Shown here one piece after another: positions 11,176-20,728 of a stretch of DNA of 64,000 nucleotides (position 1 is its first letter; every line of letters starts with the position of its first letter). A program made the translations under genes and the position numbers. Below the pieces are notes generated by a model. The model saw only the letters and a list, made by a program, of their open reading frames with translations, was not told the origin of the DNA and searched no databases. Source of the DNA: Corbicula japonica (Eukaryota > Mollusca > Bivalvia > Venerida > Cyrenidae); NCBI GenBank assembly GCA_038501625.1, contig JAZAYU010000003.1, positions 4,788,796-4,852,795 of the forward strand, read 5' to 3'.

Positions 11176-11707
11176 ATGACTGTTGGTTAACGGATCAGCT
11201 GATGCAAGCTGTAAATGGATTAAAATAACTATATCAAACAAACGAAGTGGAGCTGAGTTTTACGAATACAAAAGGTTAGTAACGCTTTCCGTTTAGAATG
11301 ATTCTTAAAGAAAAATAAATCTGGTGGCATTTTAAAATGATTACAACGTCAAAGGCAAGCACACAAATTGTTGCAAAAATTAGATCTGTAAAAAAATTCA
11401 AGGAATCGCACAAATCCCACTGATAATTCCTTTGACTGCAATTAATTATAATGAATGTACCCGTGAAACCGTCAGTTTAGTTTTAGTATTTTAAACATTA
11501 TTGAAAGCAGCATATACACGATTATCCTAAAATGCCGTTATGAATGACTTGTACAGAAAGTTCTGCAGACCATTCGAGGGCTTTCAAATCCATGGGAAGA
11601 TCGTGCTGGGTTTAAACCTCGACGCATGCGCACAGTTGTGTATTGCGTAGAAATCTTTAAAGCGCGCAACATTTGATTACGTGTTTAACGAGCAATCTTG
11701 TCAAGGT
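11176..11707. other. Unannotated sequence
   Basis: No gene or repeat recognised. Confidence 0.35.
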
Positions 11708-11849
11708 CCCAAGGTTATAAAACTGAGAATGGAAACCAGTCTCTAATCTCAAGCATCTGATTGGCTGAAATGGCGACCAGTCGCCATTTCAGCCAATGAG
11801 ATGCTTGAGATTTTAGACTGGTTTCTAAACTCAGTTGTATAACCTTGAG
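11708..11849. repeat. Family A palindromic element (full copy)
   Basis: CCCAAGGTTATAAAACTGAG to its inverse ending CAACCTTGAG-like, centre GGCGACCAGTCGCC. A few arm mismatches, such as TTGTATAACC in place of TTTTATAACC. Confidence 0.85.
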
Positions 11850-12289
11850 CAAAGTTATCCAGAACATTGCCGCCAACGTTTATAGTATGCAAGACGAGTT
11901 CGATAGAGAACACAATGTAATGCACTATGACCTCATAGGTATATAATCTTCTTTCTTTATATACAAAGATATCCAGCATATTTTAAACCTGGTACACTTC
12001 TTTAAATTCATATTTACACAGATTTACCCACCTTTTTATACTTGTAAATATAAAGGCCCCAAATATAGACTGAAATGATCTTTATGTCTTTTGTGCATAG
12101 GCTTCCATTTTAGTAACCTAGTTTTGCAACAAATGGTAAGTCTTATACTATTTTAACATGGAATAAAACAACAACAACAACAACAACAATCTTTCAAAAA
12201 TGACACCCGAACGTCTTTAAAAAGCAAAAAAAAATTAGCTTTGTAACCAACCCAATATCGCTTGAGCTTTCTTATCAACAGAGAAAGGG
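11850..12289. other. Unannotated sequence with a short (AAC)n run
   Basis: (AAC)n at about 12166-12189. Otherwise nothing recognised. Confidence 0.4.
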
Positions 12290-13005
12290 GAATTAGACTT
12301 TCACAGCAAATTTGTATTGGCACCTGCTGTTAGTGTTGAAAAAACGTTTTTGCGAAAATATTTCGAAACCACTGTCAAAAAGTCTGTGTCGTTCCGCTAA
12401 AACTTTAGCGATATTTAAAATAGGCTTAAAGCAACCAATTTTCAGGAGGTCCCTTTTTCTGACTGGATTATATTTATTTTTACATCCCTTTATAAACATA
12501 TGATGGGGATCCCTGTGAGTACTAATAGTCTATCCTTACCTGATTTCTTTTCATGCAGCTGACCTAATGTTCTTCTGAACATTAATCTGTTATTATTACA
12601 GCCATTTTACAACACCTCAAGAAACCTTGACGACGTGTTATATAAACAATAGCCATATTTCATCCCTGGTCAACAAAATATATCAAACTGAAAACCAGCT
12701 TAAAATAAATCCAATATTTTAGAATAGCAAAAAACTTTTCTGAGGTCTGTGCACCCTTAAACCTTGTTTAAAACCAAAGAGGCAAACACCTAGAACCTTG
12801 TCTAAAACCAAAGCGGCAAAATGTTTCGGCACTGCCATTCCAAGGCGGTTACCACTAGAGTTTTCATTTTTGGTCATTGTTTATAGTGTCTGTGATGATT
12901 ACATAATGAACACATTATCTCTATTCCTCTTTACTGTTTGAATGTTTTGGGAGGCTGTGTATTCTGCTTACGACTATTCCGGATGCGCACATTTCACTTT
13001 TTTTT
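12290..13005 (+). pseudogene. Second decayed Penelope-like relic with family C tail
   Basis: Homologous to 4420-5400 but more decayed. LKQPIFRRSLF at about 12430-12462 precedes GIPVSTNS at about 12506-12530, the counterpart of GTPMGTN. NTSRNLDDVL at about 12611-12640 keeps the DD pair of motif C. Stops follow immediately. The tail from about 12745 has the AAACCAAAGCGGCAAA block, then AAGGCGGTTACCACTAGAG, then the TCTATTCCTCTTTAC block as in other family C copies. Confidence 0.6.
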
Positions 13006-13016
13006 CTAAAATTTAA

Positions 13017-13215
13017 TTGTCTTTATCTGCCCATGAACAGGTTCAATCAAACCGAACCTGCAATATGTTCATATTTGTTGTGTTCGGTGGCTTTCAAAGT
13101 TCCATTTTCATCTATTTCACTTATCACAGTAGATTGTTTGTGGCGTATGGCGACCGGAAAAAGTCTCATTGTACATTCAATCAGTGCCGTTATCAGTTTC
13201 GTCCTTTGATGGTCA
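13017..13215 (+). repeat. Family D hairpin-bearing repeat (long copy)
   Basis: Hairpin CAGGTTC-AATCAAACC-GAACCTG at 13038-13060. Compared with other copies (CAGGCTC...GAGCCTG) one base pair has changed on both sides. Downstream runs CATCTATTTCACTTATCACAG, TGGCGTATGGCGAC and TGTACATTCAATCAGTGCCG, which also occur after the copy at 54766. Confidence 0.7.
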
Positions 13216-13617
13216 AGACGTCAGATCTCTGCAGTGATCGGCATTGGGCAGGTTAACTATATATAATCGATAGTTGCTTTACTCAAATACATTGTAATAG
13301 TGTACATTTCTAATATACTAACCTTTTTTCTTTTTTTTCAAATAAAATTATCATTAATTCGATCGAAAATGTTAGTTAAGTATCAAGTATCAAAACATTT
13401 TTAGAAAAAGACCGATTAACATTTTCATCCTGTCTACTATTAGTGATTTTCAAAGTGGATAACAGTACATGGATGTCATTTTTCAATATTAAATTCCCAA
13501 GATGTACAAAGCCTATCATAAATTCTGAGCTTATAGCTGTATAGTGCTAATCTGATCCAGATTTTAGCCGTTCTGTACTCTGTCAATAAATCATTAAAAC
13601 ACTTAATGAACCAGTGT
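13216..13617. other. Unannotated A+T-rich sequence
   Basis: No gene or repeat recognised. Confidence 0.35.
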
Positions 13618-14024
13618 GGCCATACCACGTGGTTTGTGACGTCATTTTTTCGATATTGCGGCAAGAAAAAACATCGATTCAAATCTTCAAAATTTAGGGC
13701 ATTCTGAGGGGAAACTACCAACGGTCGTCGATACAATTGTCACCTTGTCTACTTTTGTTTGTGATTCGGGGCAAATATCGATTAAAGTTTTATCATTCAC
13801 CTTCAGTATTTGCCCCGAATCACAGACAAAAGTAGACACAATGCGACGAATGTATTGAATACGGTGGTTTGTTTTTAATTTTCCTCTTAGAATGCTTAAA
13901 TTTTGTCGAAAATGGTGAACAAATGATATACTAAAAAGCTTTCGAAGATTTGAAACAATGGGTTTGTTTGTCATTTTGCCTTCCCGTAATACCAAAAACA
14001 TGACGTCACAAACCAAAAACGGCC
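13618..14024. mobile_element. Foldback element about 407 bp, just 3' of the GPCR terminal exon
   Basis: Begins GGCCATACCACGTGGTTTGT and ends ACAAACCAAAAACGGCC. Outer arms share TTTGTGACGTCA / TGACGTCACAAA and CAAATCTTC / GAAGATTTG. Inner arms at 13746-13777 and 13807-13838 are 32-bp complements with one mismatch, carrying GATTCGGGGCAAATA. The right arm has an extra ~40-bp segment. It is non-coding and ends 57 bp from the GPCR stop codon, so the 3' UTR may include it. Confidence 0.75.
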
Positions 14025-14080
14025 TAACTGTAAACTTTAAAAGAGTTATTAGTATTCAATGTAAAATCCTTGGTAGGTAT

Positions 14081-14349
14081 TTATAAAGAAGTATCTTCAA
14101 CTTGTTCGATCGGCATCGGGTTTGAGATCGTATTTCGATTTGCAGCTGTCGGTTTATTTCTTGGAGTTAATTTGACAAGAAGATTTTGCCATCGTTTTTT
14201 CACAGTTTTGATTTTCAGAGCGTAGATAACCGGATTAGCAATGGTGTCCAAGTATACCAGGCAGCCGCAGTAAGCTAGCACTGTTCCTTTTTGGGCGTCT
14301 GTAAAACTGGCGGGAAAATGTCCAGTTAGGTGGAGAAATATGCATGTTA
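14081..14349 (-). CDS. GPCR exon 2 (end of TM6, TM7 and C-terminal tail)
   Basis: Encodes residues 251-339 and a TAA stop. The acceptor TTCGTTTTTCAG is preceded by a pyrimidine-rich stretch. It includes a possible FTDAQKG extracellular loop and NPVIYALK. The upstream frame is open past the acceptor but not homologous to receptors, supporting the splice. Confidence 0.88.
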
Positions 14350-17300
14350 CTGAAAAACGAAAAATAGGTTGGATAAAATTTTCCAGTAAATTCAAGAGTT
14401 TTCTTGGTGACATTAATCTGGTAGTTTCATTGTTTTGACACTGGAATAAAGTTTTGATGTCGAAAATATGTTTGTTGCAGTGATATTTTGATTTTAATTC
14501 TTTCGTGAACACCAAAAGCTGAATCCTGGCTCCCTAACTCGTAAACAAATCAGTTTCTAATGTCCATTTGTGAAATATAATCAGCATTTCAACTTCATAA
14601 AACATTTTTTAAAATCTTTAATTGTCATATTACATACTATCCTGTTTGTCAACTTGTTCATCTCACAGGGAGATCACTGCTCTGAAACTTCTCGCAGCGG
14701 TGACTTCCCCTTACAGTTATGGTTAATAACTTAATAGTATTAATGAGCCATTATGATAAATACTTTTAAACATTCACTCAGTATGTAAAACATACGCATT
14801 GAATTTCGCATAACATTTATCAAGATTATTCCTGCAGTTTCACGTTTAATTAAACAATTACTTCTTAATCCGACGAATATGTTTTGGAGTCAATTTGGTT
14901 AAGTTTTAGTATCGGTTTGTGAAACAAATGTAACGCTTTTACTTTTTTAAATTAAAAAAAATGTTGTTGTTTTTATTTCATGGATTCTTCCATTTCGTTT
15001 CTTTAAGACGCCCGTGTAATTAACTACGTAGTTATAAGTTTACGTGGTAACTTTATAAAAGACTCAAACAATTATATTTGCAATGACCTGGTTTTCAGTT
15101 CAAAGACATATATATCACAAACCGATATTCCGAACCTTACAAGAAAGACCCAAGAACATGCTTGTTAGATTAAAAAGTAATTGTTTAGTAAAACGTGAAA
15201 CTGCAGAAATGATCTTGATAAAATATTATGCGAAATTTAATGCTTATAAATAATTATGTTCTACATTAAAATATGTCTAAAAGAAATTCTTTTAACGGCT
15301 CATTATTACAATTACGCAAAGCTGTAAGGGGAAGTCACCGCTGCGAGAAGTTTACCAAACTTCAGCGCAGTGATCTCTCTGTGAGGTGAACAAGTTGACA
15401 AACAGGATCTCCAACCAATTTCACGATTGTGTTTAATTAAATGCGGAATCTTTAGTATCAAGACGTTTGTCAAATGCATAAATCTCTCAAAATATAAGAC
15501 AACTATAACTATATGCAAATATCAACACAGTTTCAAAATTTCGGACTCGCGTTCCTTCTCAATAATAAATACAGAATTAATAGGAACTAAGGCATGTCCA
15601 TCTTCATTAGCTTAATGTTGTGTTATCAGATGTTTTATTCATTTTTATTTTGATAAAACAACATAAACATGATTAAGATAGATGTGTCTTAAATTAATAA
15701 TAATTCTGTATTTATTCTTGATATAGAACGTTAGTCCGAAAATTTGAAAAAATAGAGGATATCCAGATAAATTCAAGATATTTAAAAGAATTAAACCTGG
15801 GCCCAAGATCATAAACCAAAATTGGAGACCAGGCTCAAATCTCAAGTATCTGATTAGCCGCCATTTCAGCTCATCAGTTGCTTGAGACTTGAGATTTGAG
15901 ACAGGTCACCAGTTTAATAAGTTAACGATCTTTGGTCCAGGAACTCTATATTAGACGCCTGCTTATCATTCCATTGCGCAAAGCTCTATATTAGACGCCT
16001 GCTTATCATTCCATTGCGCAAAGCTCTATATTAGACGCCTGCTTATCATTCCATTGCGCAAAGCACTATATTACACGCCTGCTTATCATTCTATTGCGCA
16101 AAGATCTATATTAGACGCCTGCTTATCACTTCATTGCGCAAAGCTCTATATTACACGCCTGCTTATCATTCCATTGCGCAAAGCTCTATATTAGACGCCT
16201 GCTTATCATTCTATTGCGCAAAGCTCTATATTAGACGCCTGCTTATCATTCTATTGCGCAAAGCACTATATTACACGCCTGCTTATCATTACATTGCGCA
16301 AAGCTCTAGATTATACGCCTGCTTATCATTCCATTTCGCAAAGCACTATATTACACGCCTGCTTATCATTCCATTGCGCAAAGCTCTATATTAGACGCCT
16401 GCTTATCATTCCATTGCGCAAAGCACTATATTACACGCCTGCTTATCATTCCATTGCGCAAAGCTCTATATTAGACGCCTGCTTATCATTCTATTGCGCA
16501 AAGCTCTATATTAGACGCCTGCTAATCATTCCATTGCGCAAAGCACTATATTAGACGCCTGCTTATCATTCCATTGCACAAAGCACTATATTAGACGCCT
16601 GCTTATCATTCTATTTCGCAACGCTCTATATAATACGCCTGCTTATCATTCCATTGCGTTCTTCAGAATCAAGATATACATAAACTATTTACCTACTGGA
16701 AGCCAACAGAGGCAGTAGAATACGATCAGGATAACAATCGTCTTGGTCGGCCTCGACCAAACATGTCGAATGCGTCCGTGGTCAATGCGCCTGCTTTGGT
16801 TGAACGATGCCCAACATATACGAATATAACACAAAACTAGCGAACTGAGCACCATGATGAAAAGTGTCGTCATTAAAATAAGATAAAAGTCGTTCAGTAC
16901 ACCGAAGAAACTGCAGTCTGCTAAACCATGCTTCATTGGCTTGCGGGCCCCGAAAATTGGTAAAAGACCCAACAACGCCGAGAACAACCATGATAACACA
17001 CAGAAAATGTTTGCCGATCTTTCCTGGAATATTCTTACGTATTGGTACGGGTAAATAATTTTGGTAAATCGATCAAGAGTCAGTGCTAATAATTGTAGAC
17101 CTGAATTAAAACTTATTCCTAATGCTAACCCGAACCGAAATGCGCATTCGTAATAGTTTTTGTAATGAACCATGCCATAAATTACTAAATACAAACACAT
17201 AATGTCATTGATGAAATCACAGCATGCCAAATTTGATATAAACATTATCGAGATATCCATTTGGTGATCGTTTTGTCGAGTTGCCCATATGGAGAAAACG

Positions 17301-17443
17301 TTTAAGAAAAGCCCAGTCAATGCCATAAACCCAAAAATAAGATTCACAATAAAATAGCTCCACGTTATACCGTAACCATTTAATCCAAAGTATAAAACAG
17401 AGCTGTCGATTGGCATTTTATTGTGAAGCGTTGTATTTTCCAT
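14081..17443 (-). CDS. Class A GPCR, complete two-exon gene, 339 residues
   Basis: Coding sequence is complement(join(14081..14349,16693..17443)). The donor CCAGTAG|GTAAAT and the acceptor TTTTTCAG|TAACATGC join in phase 1 to give Val251 inside TM6, and the sum is exactly 340 codons including the stop. Landmarks: GLFLN in TM1 (N48), LACCD in TM2 (D76), Cys100 before TM3, DRF at 124-126 in place of DRY, IIYPY after it, TM4 tryptophan, loop-2 Cys in DCSFF, TM6 CLCWLP, TM7 NPVIY at 289-293, then a basic stretch KTVKKRW and a Ser/Thr-bearing tail ending EDTSL. The start Met at 17443 is supported by alignment with the paralog at 6857-7646. It acts as a plasma-membrane receptor; ligand and G protein are unknown. 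The 2.3-kb intron is nearly all repeat. A member of a lineage-specific rhodopsin-like group is the best description. Confidence 0.9.
14639..15408. mobile_element. Foldback element about 770 bp within the GPCR intron
   Basis: Outer ends ATCCTGTTTGTCAACTTGTT and the inverse ending AACAGGAT are nearly identical. Arms stay alignable inward through CTTCTCGCAGCGGTGACTTC and its complement at about 15327-15350, CTGCAGTTTCACG / CGTGAAACTGCAG, and an ATCGGTTTGTGA pair at about 14910 and 15115. A short A+T-rich centre contains AACTACGTAGTT. It is non-coding. No target duplication was identified. Confidence 0.85.
15799..15939. repeat. Family A palindrome, diverged copy
   Basis: GGGCCCAAGATCATAAACCA to GATCTTTGGTCC. 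The centre is shortened and the arms have many substitutions. The 40-bp array begins two bases after its right end. Confidence 0.7.
15941..16659. repeat. 40-bp tandem array, 18 units
   Basis: The unit is ...CTCTATATTAGACGCCTGCT followed by TATCATTCCATTGCGCAAAG. Eighteen consecutive 40-bp units vary at a few sites (CTC/CAC, TTAGAC/TTACAC, CCATT/CTATT). The two plus-strand ORFs here are frame-rotating artefacts of a 40-bp period. The array ends 33 bases before the GPCR exon 1 boundary, inside the intron. Confidence 0.97.
16693..17443 (-). CDS. GPCR exon 1 (TM1 to TM6)
   Basis: Encodes residues 1-250 plus one base. The donor G|GTAAAT follows CTT CCA GTA. An in-frame TAG lies six bases past the donor, so an unspliced reading frame would end at 252 codons. 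Confidence 0.9.
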
Positions 17444-18258
17444 TATTCTTTAAAAGAAAACTCTTTTGAATTTCGATGTTAATTTGATATTAATCGTATA
17501 AAACTATATGGCTTGATGACAATAATTATGGCGTTTTGTTTCTATTCAAGCATTATTATCGAATTTTCCTGCGAGTGAAGTGATAAGAGTTAAGTTTTCC
17601 AGTCGTTTCCCAATAGTATCAGCCTAAAAAGTATAGCTAGAAGTTCTAAACTCCCAACATCACTTTAAGATGCTAACACAAGCCGATAAGCGAGCTTCGA
17701 GCGAGCAAGCGTTTACTGAAATCACTTATAAAAGAGAGATCCGAAGCGCGTGTCGCTCCCAAATCGCACGGCTACACACTGCACCGTTTACGACGTCATT
17801 GTTGGCTCCAGAGAACTATATATATATTTAATATTTCATTTTTATTGTAATTCTAGTTAAACAATAGGTAGGGATTTGTGAATGTAACTAAATGGTTACA
17901 ACACTTTTGTTTGTTTTGTTCATTTTTATGTAACAAACATACCTAAGAAGTAATTCCATCAGCTCTTGTTTATTCAGATCGAGTATGTCAAAACGACAAA
18001 CGTCCGTCCGTAAGTTTGGTTTTTGAAATAAATGGCCAACACAATGAAGCATCAAACACTTACTTCACTAGGGTTTCTCACATTTGGTTAACAACGCCTT
18101 TCTTCACACACATCGCTGTAATTGAGAAAAGATCCCAAGTCTCTGATAAAAAAGTAAGTTGACACGTTTTTTCGGCGTTATTCGGCGTTAGCTGTCTAAG
18201 GTCACTTTTGACCTAGTTTTTCGACCAATGAAATGTTGTAAATAATACTCGTATTCTC
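17444..18258. other. Upstream flank of the GPCR gene
   Basis: Would contain its promoter on the minus strand. A plus-strand TATAAAAG at about 17727 is seen but points away from the gene. No confident promoter. Confidence 0.3.
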
Positions 18259-18412
18259 TTATTATGCAGAGGGAAAATGAAATAAACTATTTCGATTGGT
18301 AGCTATTTACACCAGAGAGGCATCTAGCAGGGTGGAGAGGTATCTAGTGGGATTTTTATTATTATGCAGCGGAAAAATCAAATAGATTAATTCGATTGGT
18401 TGTTAGTGGGTG
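18259..18412. repeat. Short diverged direct duplication
   Basis: TATTATGCAGAGGGAAAATG...TTCGATTGGTAGC recurs about 100 bp later as TATTATGCAGCGGAAAAATC...TTCGATTGGTTGT. Between them lie AGAGGCATCTAGCAGGG and AGAGGTATCTAGTGGG. Confidence 0.6.
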
Positions 18413-18633
18413 TTGTATTGGAGGAAAAACATATTTACGATTTAAGTAACCAGTTAAGTCAATATTGATGGCTTAAATACAATATTATATGGAATATACT
18501 TGGGTGTCAGGTAAACACTTGCATACAATACACAGTGTAAAACGAAAGAGAAGTGTAGATATTCCTAGTTCTTACTGGTTCCTTTCTAGTTCCTTTGATA
18601 CTGATTGTTAATTTCAAGTACGAAATATATGTT

Positions 18634-18710
18634 TACTGTAGTGTAGTGGCTAACACTCTCGCCTCTCAAGCGGAGGCCCCGGGTTCAATACTCAGGACGG
18701 ACACTTTTTT
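18634..18710 (+). repeat. tRNA-like sequence, probable SINE head
   Basis: GTAGTGTAGTGGCTAACAC resembles a polymerase III A box and GGGTTCAATACT a B box, about 35 bases apart, with GCCTC...GAGGC between them. A run of seven T follows. The acceptor-stem 5' strand is absent, so a functional tRNA is unlikely. Confidence 0.5.
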
Positions 18711-19396
18711 TAAAGTTAATATACTTAAAAGTTGGCAGATTTCGCTCTTGTAACAGGCTGTTATTTTTTATATTTATTAAATTTCAAGGACATTTATTCA
18801 TCTTGAATTCTCACTCTACACGAGGCATTTTATTGAAACTGAATATTTTGCTTCAGTATCTTTAATCGACTTGTTATCACTGTATGAAATTGTTGCAACA
18901 GCTTCAACATTTTTTTTGAAAGACACTTTCAATAAATTTATGAGTTGTCATGATTCGGTCGCTTATCTTTAAGTCATACTAAGAAGGCAGGGAGGGTTCG
19001 TCGACAGCTATAACAAACAAAATAAAATAACTAAACTGTGTCTGCTTTGCCTCTCTGTATTTCTTTCTTTCTTATATACATGTTTATATAAATCTTTTCC
19101 ATCAACGCCGTTTATCTTTTTTAAAGATATTTCTTGTTTCTTTTAAAATCGCCTGAAAGTGGATTTTGGTCAATTCCGCACATTTAATTTAAATCATACT
19201 TGTGGTGCAAATGGTTTTCAATTGCGCGTATACTCCATAAGGAGTTAGGCAATCACTGATGATGATGTATGATGACAATGATGATGATTATGATGATTAT
19301 GATAATGATTGTTAAAGTAGTTAAAGTAAAGCATGATGAAACTGCCTCATCAGTCTCTTGTCAACTTTCCACCAACAATATAGTTTGATAGTTATA
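18711..19396. other. Unannotated, with a GAT-rich microsatellite
   Basis: An imperfect (GAT)n tract lies at about 19258-19312. Otherwise nothing recognised. Confidence 0.4.
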
Positions 19397-19958
19397 TATA
19401 CTGAACAAAAATACAAAGTATCCACTTTTTATGCTTATATTCTCATAAACATATTTTCATTTAATCAGATACGCATTGAATGGTGTTTTATTAGTTAATC
19501 TTAGTTGTTTTTAAGATTAATTGTTCATTTCCATAATCTTCGACACCAAAACCTCATCAGCTGCTAGTCGGATAACAATTAAGAGTGCATTATAAAACAC
19601 TTTTCAATTTAAAGGGAGTTAATTGGAAATGGTTGGAATTTCTAGCTTTGTAATATCGAGGACTAGTTGTTTGATTGATGAATGTTTTGTGATTTTATTG
19701 ATCACAAGAGGTGGAAAAAATGATTTAATTCCAATAAATTTGAATACTTTTAAGAATCACTTACCTTTTTCTGAAACCCTGATTATAACAAAGGGAAAGA
19801 TAACTAAGGTGTGGCTGCAGATTTTCAAGACCACTTTATCTCTTTGCAATGATAGCAGAAATGCAAATTTGTTCACATGTAGAATTTCTAGTTTCCGTTT
19901 TCACATTTTACAAAATTTAAGAAAGAAAAGTGGATACTTTTTATTTTTGTTGAGTATA
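19397..19958. mobile_element. Tc1/mariner-type MITE
   Basis: Ends are TACTGAACAAAAATACAAAG and its inverse, with GTATCCACTTTTT / AAAAGTGGATAC inside, bordered by TA-rich sequence as in TA-targeting elements. The interior shows no transposase, although an incidental 128-codon ORF (19623-20009) crosses its right end. It may be a non-autonomous derivative of an element like the relic at 20275. Confidence 0.75.
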
Positions 19959-20274
19959 TTTTCGAAAAGTAAATATTCATTATCGATGTTTCCAGCAGAT
20001 CACATGTAAGATATAATATGTATAAAGTTTCATGTAAACAAAGGCGTTAATAATAGTGTTGAGATGCTGGCTTAGGCCTAAAATATTTAAAACTTAACCG
20101 AAACATAATAGTCAACCACACCTTTGTCGTGTCCCAAGCTCGAGTGTAAAAGCAGGCTGGATTATTTTGTTAACAAATTAAGAAGTTAAAACTTTCATAA
20201 TCCACATGAAAATATTTTTTTTCCATTTGCTTTGGTTAATTATACCAGGGTATCGTCGTCGGTGTCGGCGTCAT
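19959..20274. other. Unannotated sequence between the MITE and the transposase relic
   Basis: No feature recognised. It may include decayed 5' transposon sequence. Confidence 0.3.
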
Positions 20275-20656
20275 CTTCGGTTGGAACAATGTCGTGTTTA
20301 ATGACGAGTCTCGTTTCGACCTCAGCCATGTGGACGGCAGACAACCTGTGTACCGTAGAAAGCCGGGGTAATCGATGCGTTAATTCCTGTATGCAAGGCA
20401 GAAACAGGCTTGGCAGTGTAAATGTTCTCATGTTGGGAGCCATTACACATGACGCCAAAACCAGATTGGTTGTTGGAAAGCAATATCAACTCTCAGAGAT
20501 ACACCGATGATATTTTCGAGCAGGGATCCATACCCTTCTGTCGCCAGCGTAGGAACAAGACAGCACGAAAACGCTTGTCCACGCACTGCAATTGTTACAA
20601 GGGATAAATTACATCAGAAAGTTTCCAACGTCCTTCCTTGGCTTGCAAATAGTCCA
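20275..20656 (+). pseudogene. Tc1-like transposase fragment, frameshifted
   Basis: Three frames must be used. WNNVVFNDESRFDLS at 20282-20326 keeps the first catalytic aspartate (DESRF), then VYRRK. Around 20420-20510 comes an ITHDAKTRLVV segment, then NSQRYTDDI in another frame. QHENACPRTA at about 20562-20590 is the second catalytic block, with E where Tc1-like enzymes have D. It continues to VLPWLANSPG and stops at the family A fragment at 20657, so the DLNPIE block with the third acidic residue is missing. Clearly inactive. Confidence 0.8.
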
Positions 20657-20728
20657 GGGCACAAGATCATAAAAGTAAGATTGGAGACCAGACTCAAATC
20701 TCGAGCATCTGACCAATCTTGGGCCCAG
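20657..20728. repeat. Family A palindrome, half-length fragment
   Basis: GGGCACAAGATCATAAAAGT...CTCGAGCATCTGACC then ATCTTGGGCCC. It abuts the truncated transposase relic. Confidence 0.65.

Larger units (their letters stand above)
14350..16692 (-). other. Intron of the GPCR gene
   Basis: GT-AG intron in phase 1. Contents: a 770-bp foldback element (14639-15408), a family A copy (15799-15939) and an 18-unit 40-bp array (15941-16659). Little unique sequence is left. Confidence 0.85.

Noticed and set aside
13687..14016. 109-codon minus-strand ORF next to the GPCR
   Set aside because: Lies wholly within the foldback element; its peptide includes both inverted arms.
16134..16554. Two 86-codon plus-strand ORFs with repeated ACLSFHCAK / YTPAYHS peptides
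   Set aside because: Produced by the 40-bp array, whose period is not a multiple of three, so the peptide rotates through three frames. No independent start or domain.
15941..16659. CRISPR-like regular repeat array
   Set aside because: Units are contiguous with no unique spacers, there are no cas genes and the DNA is eukaryotic. The same applies to the 50-, 46-, 32- and 30/47-bp arrays.
17727..17735. TATAAAAG as the GPCR promoter
   Set aside because: It is on the plus strand while the gene runs on the minus strand, and no initiator or transcript evidence supports it.
19623..20009. 128-codon ORF as a gene
   Set aside because: It crosses the right end of the Tc1-type MITE and has no recognisable domain; composition fits A+T-rich chance ORF.
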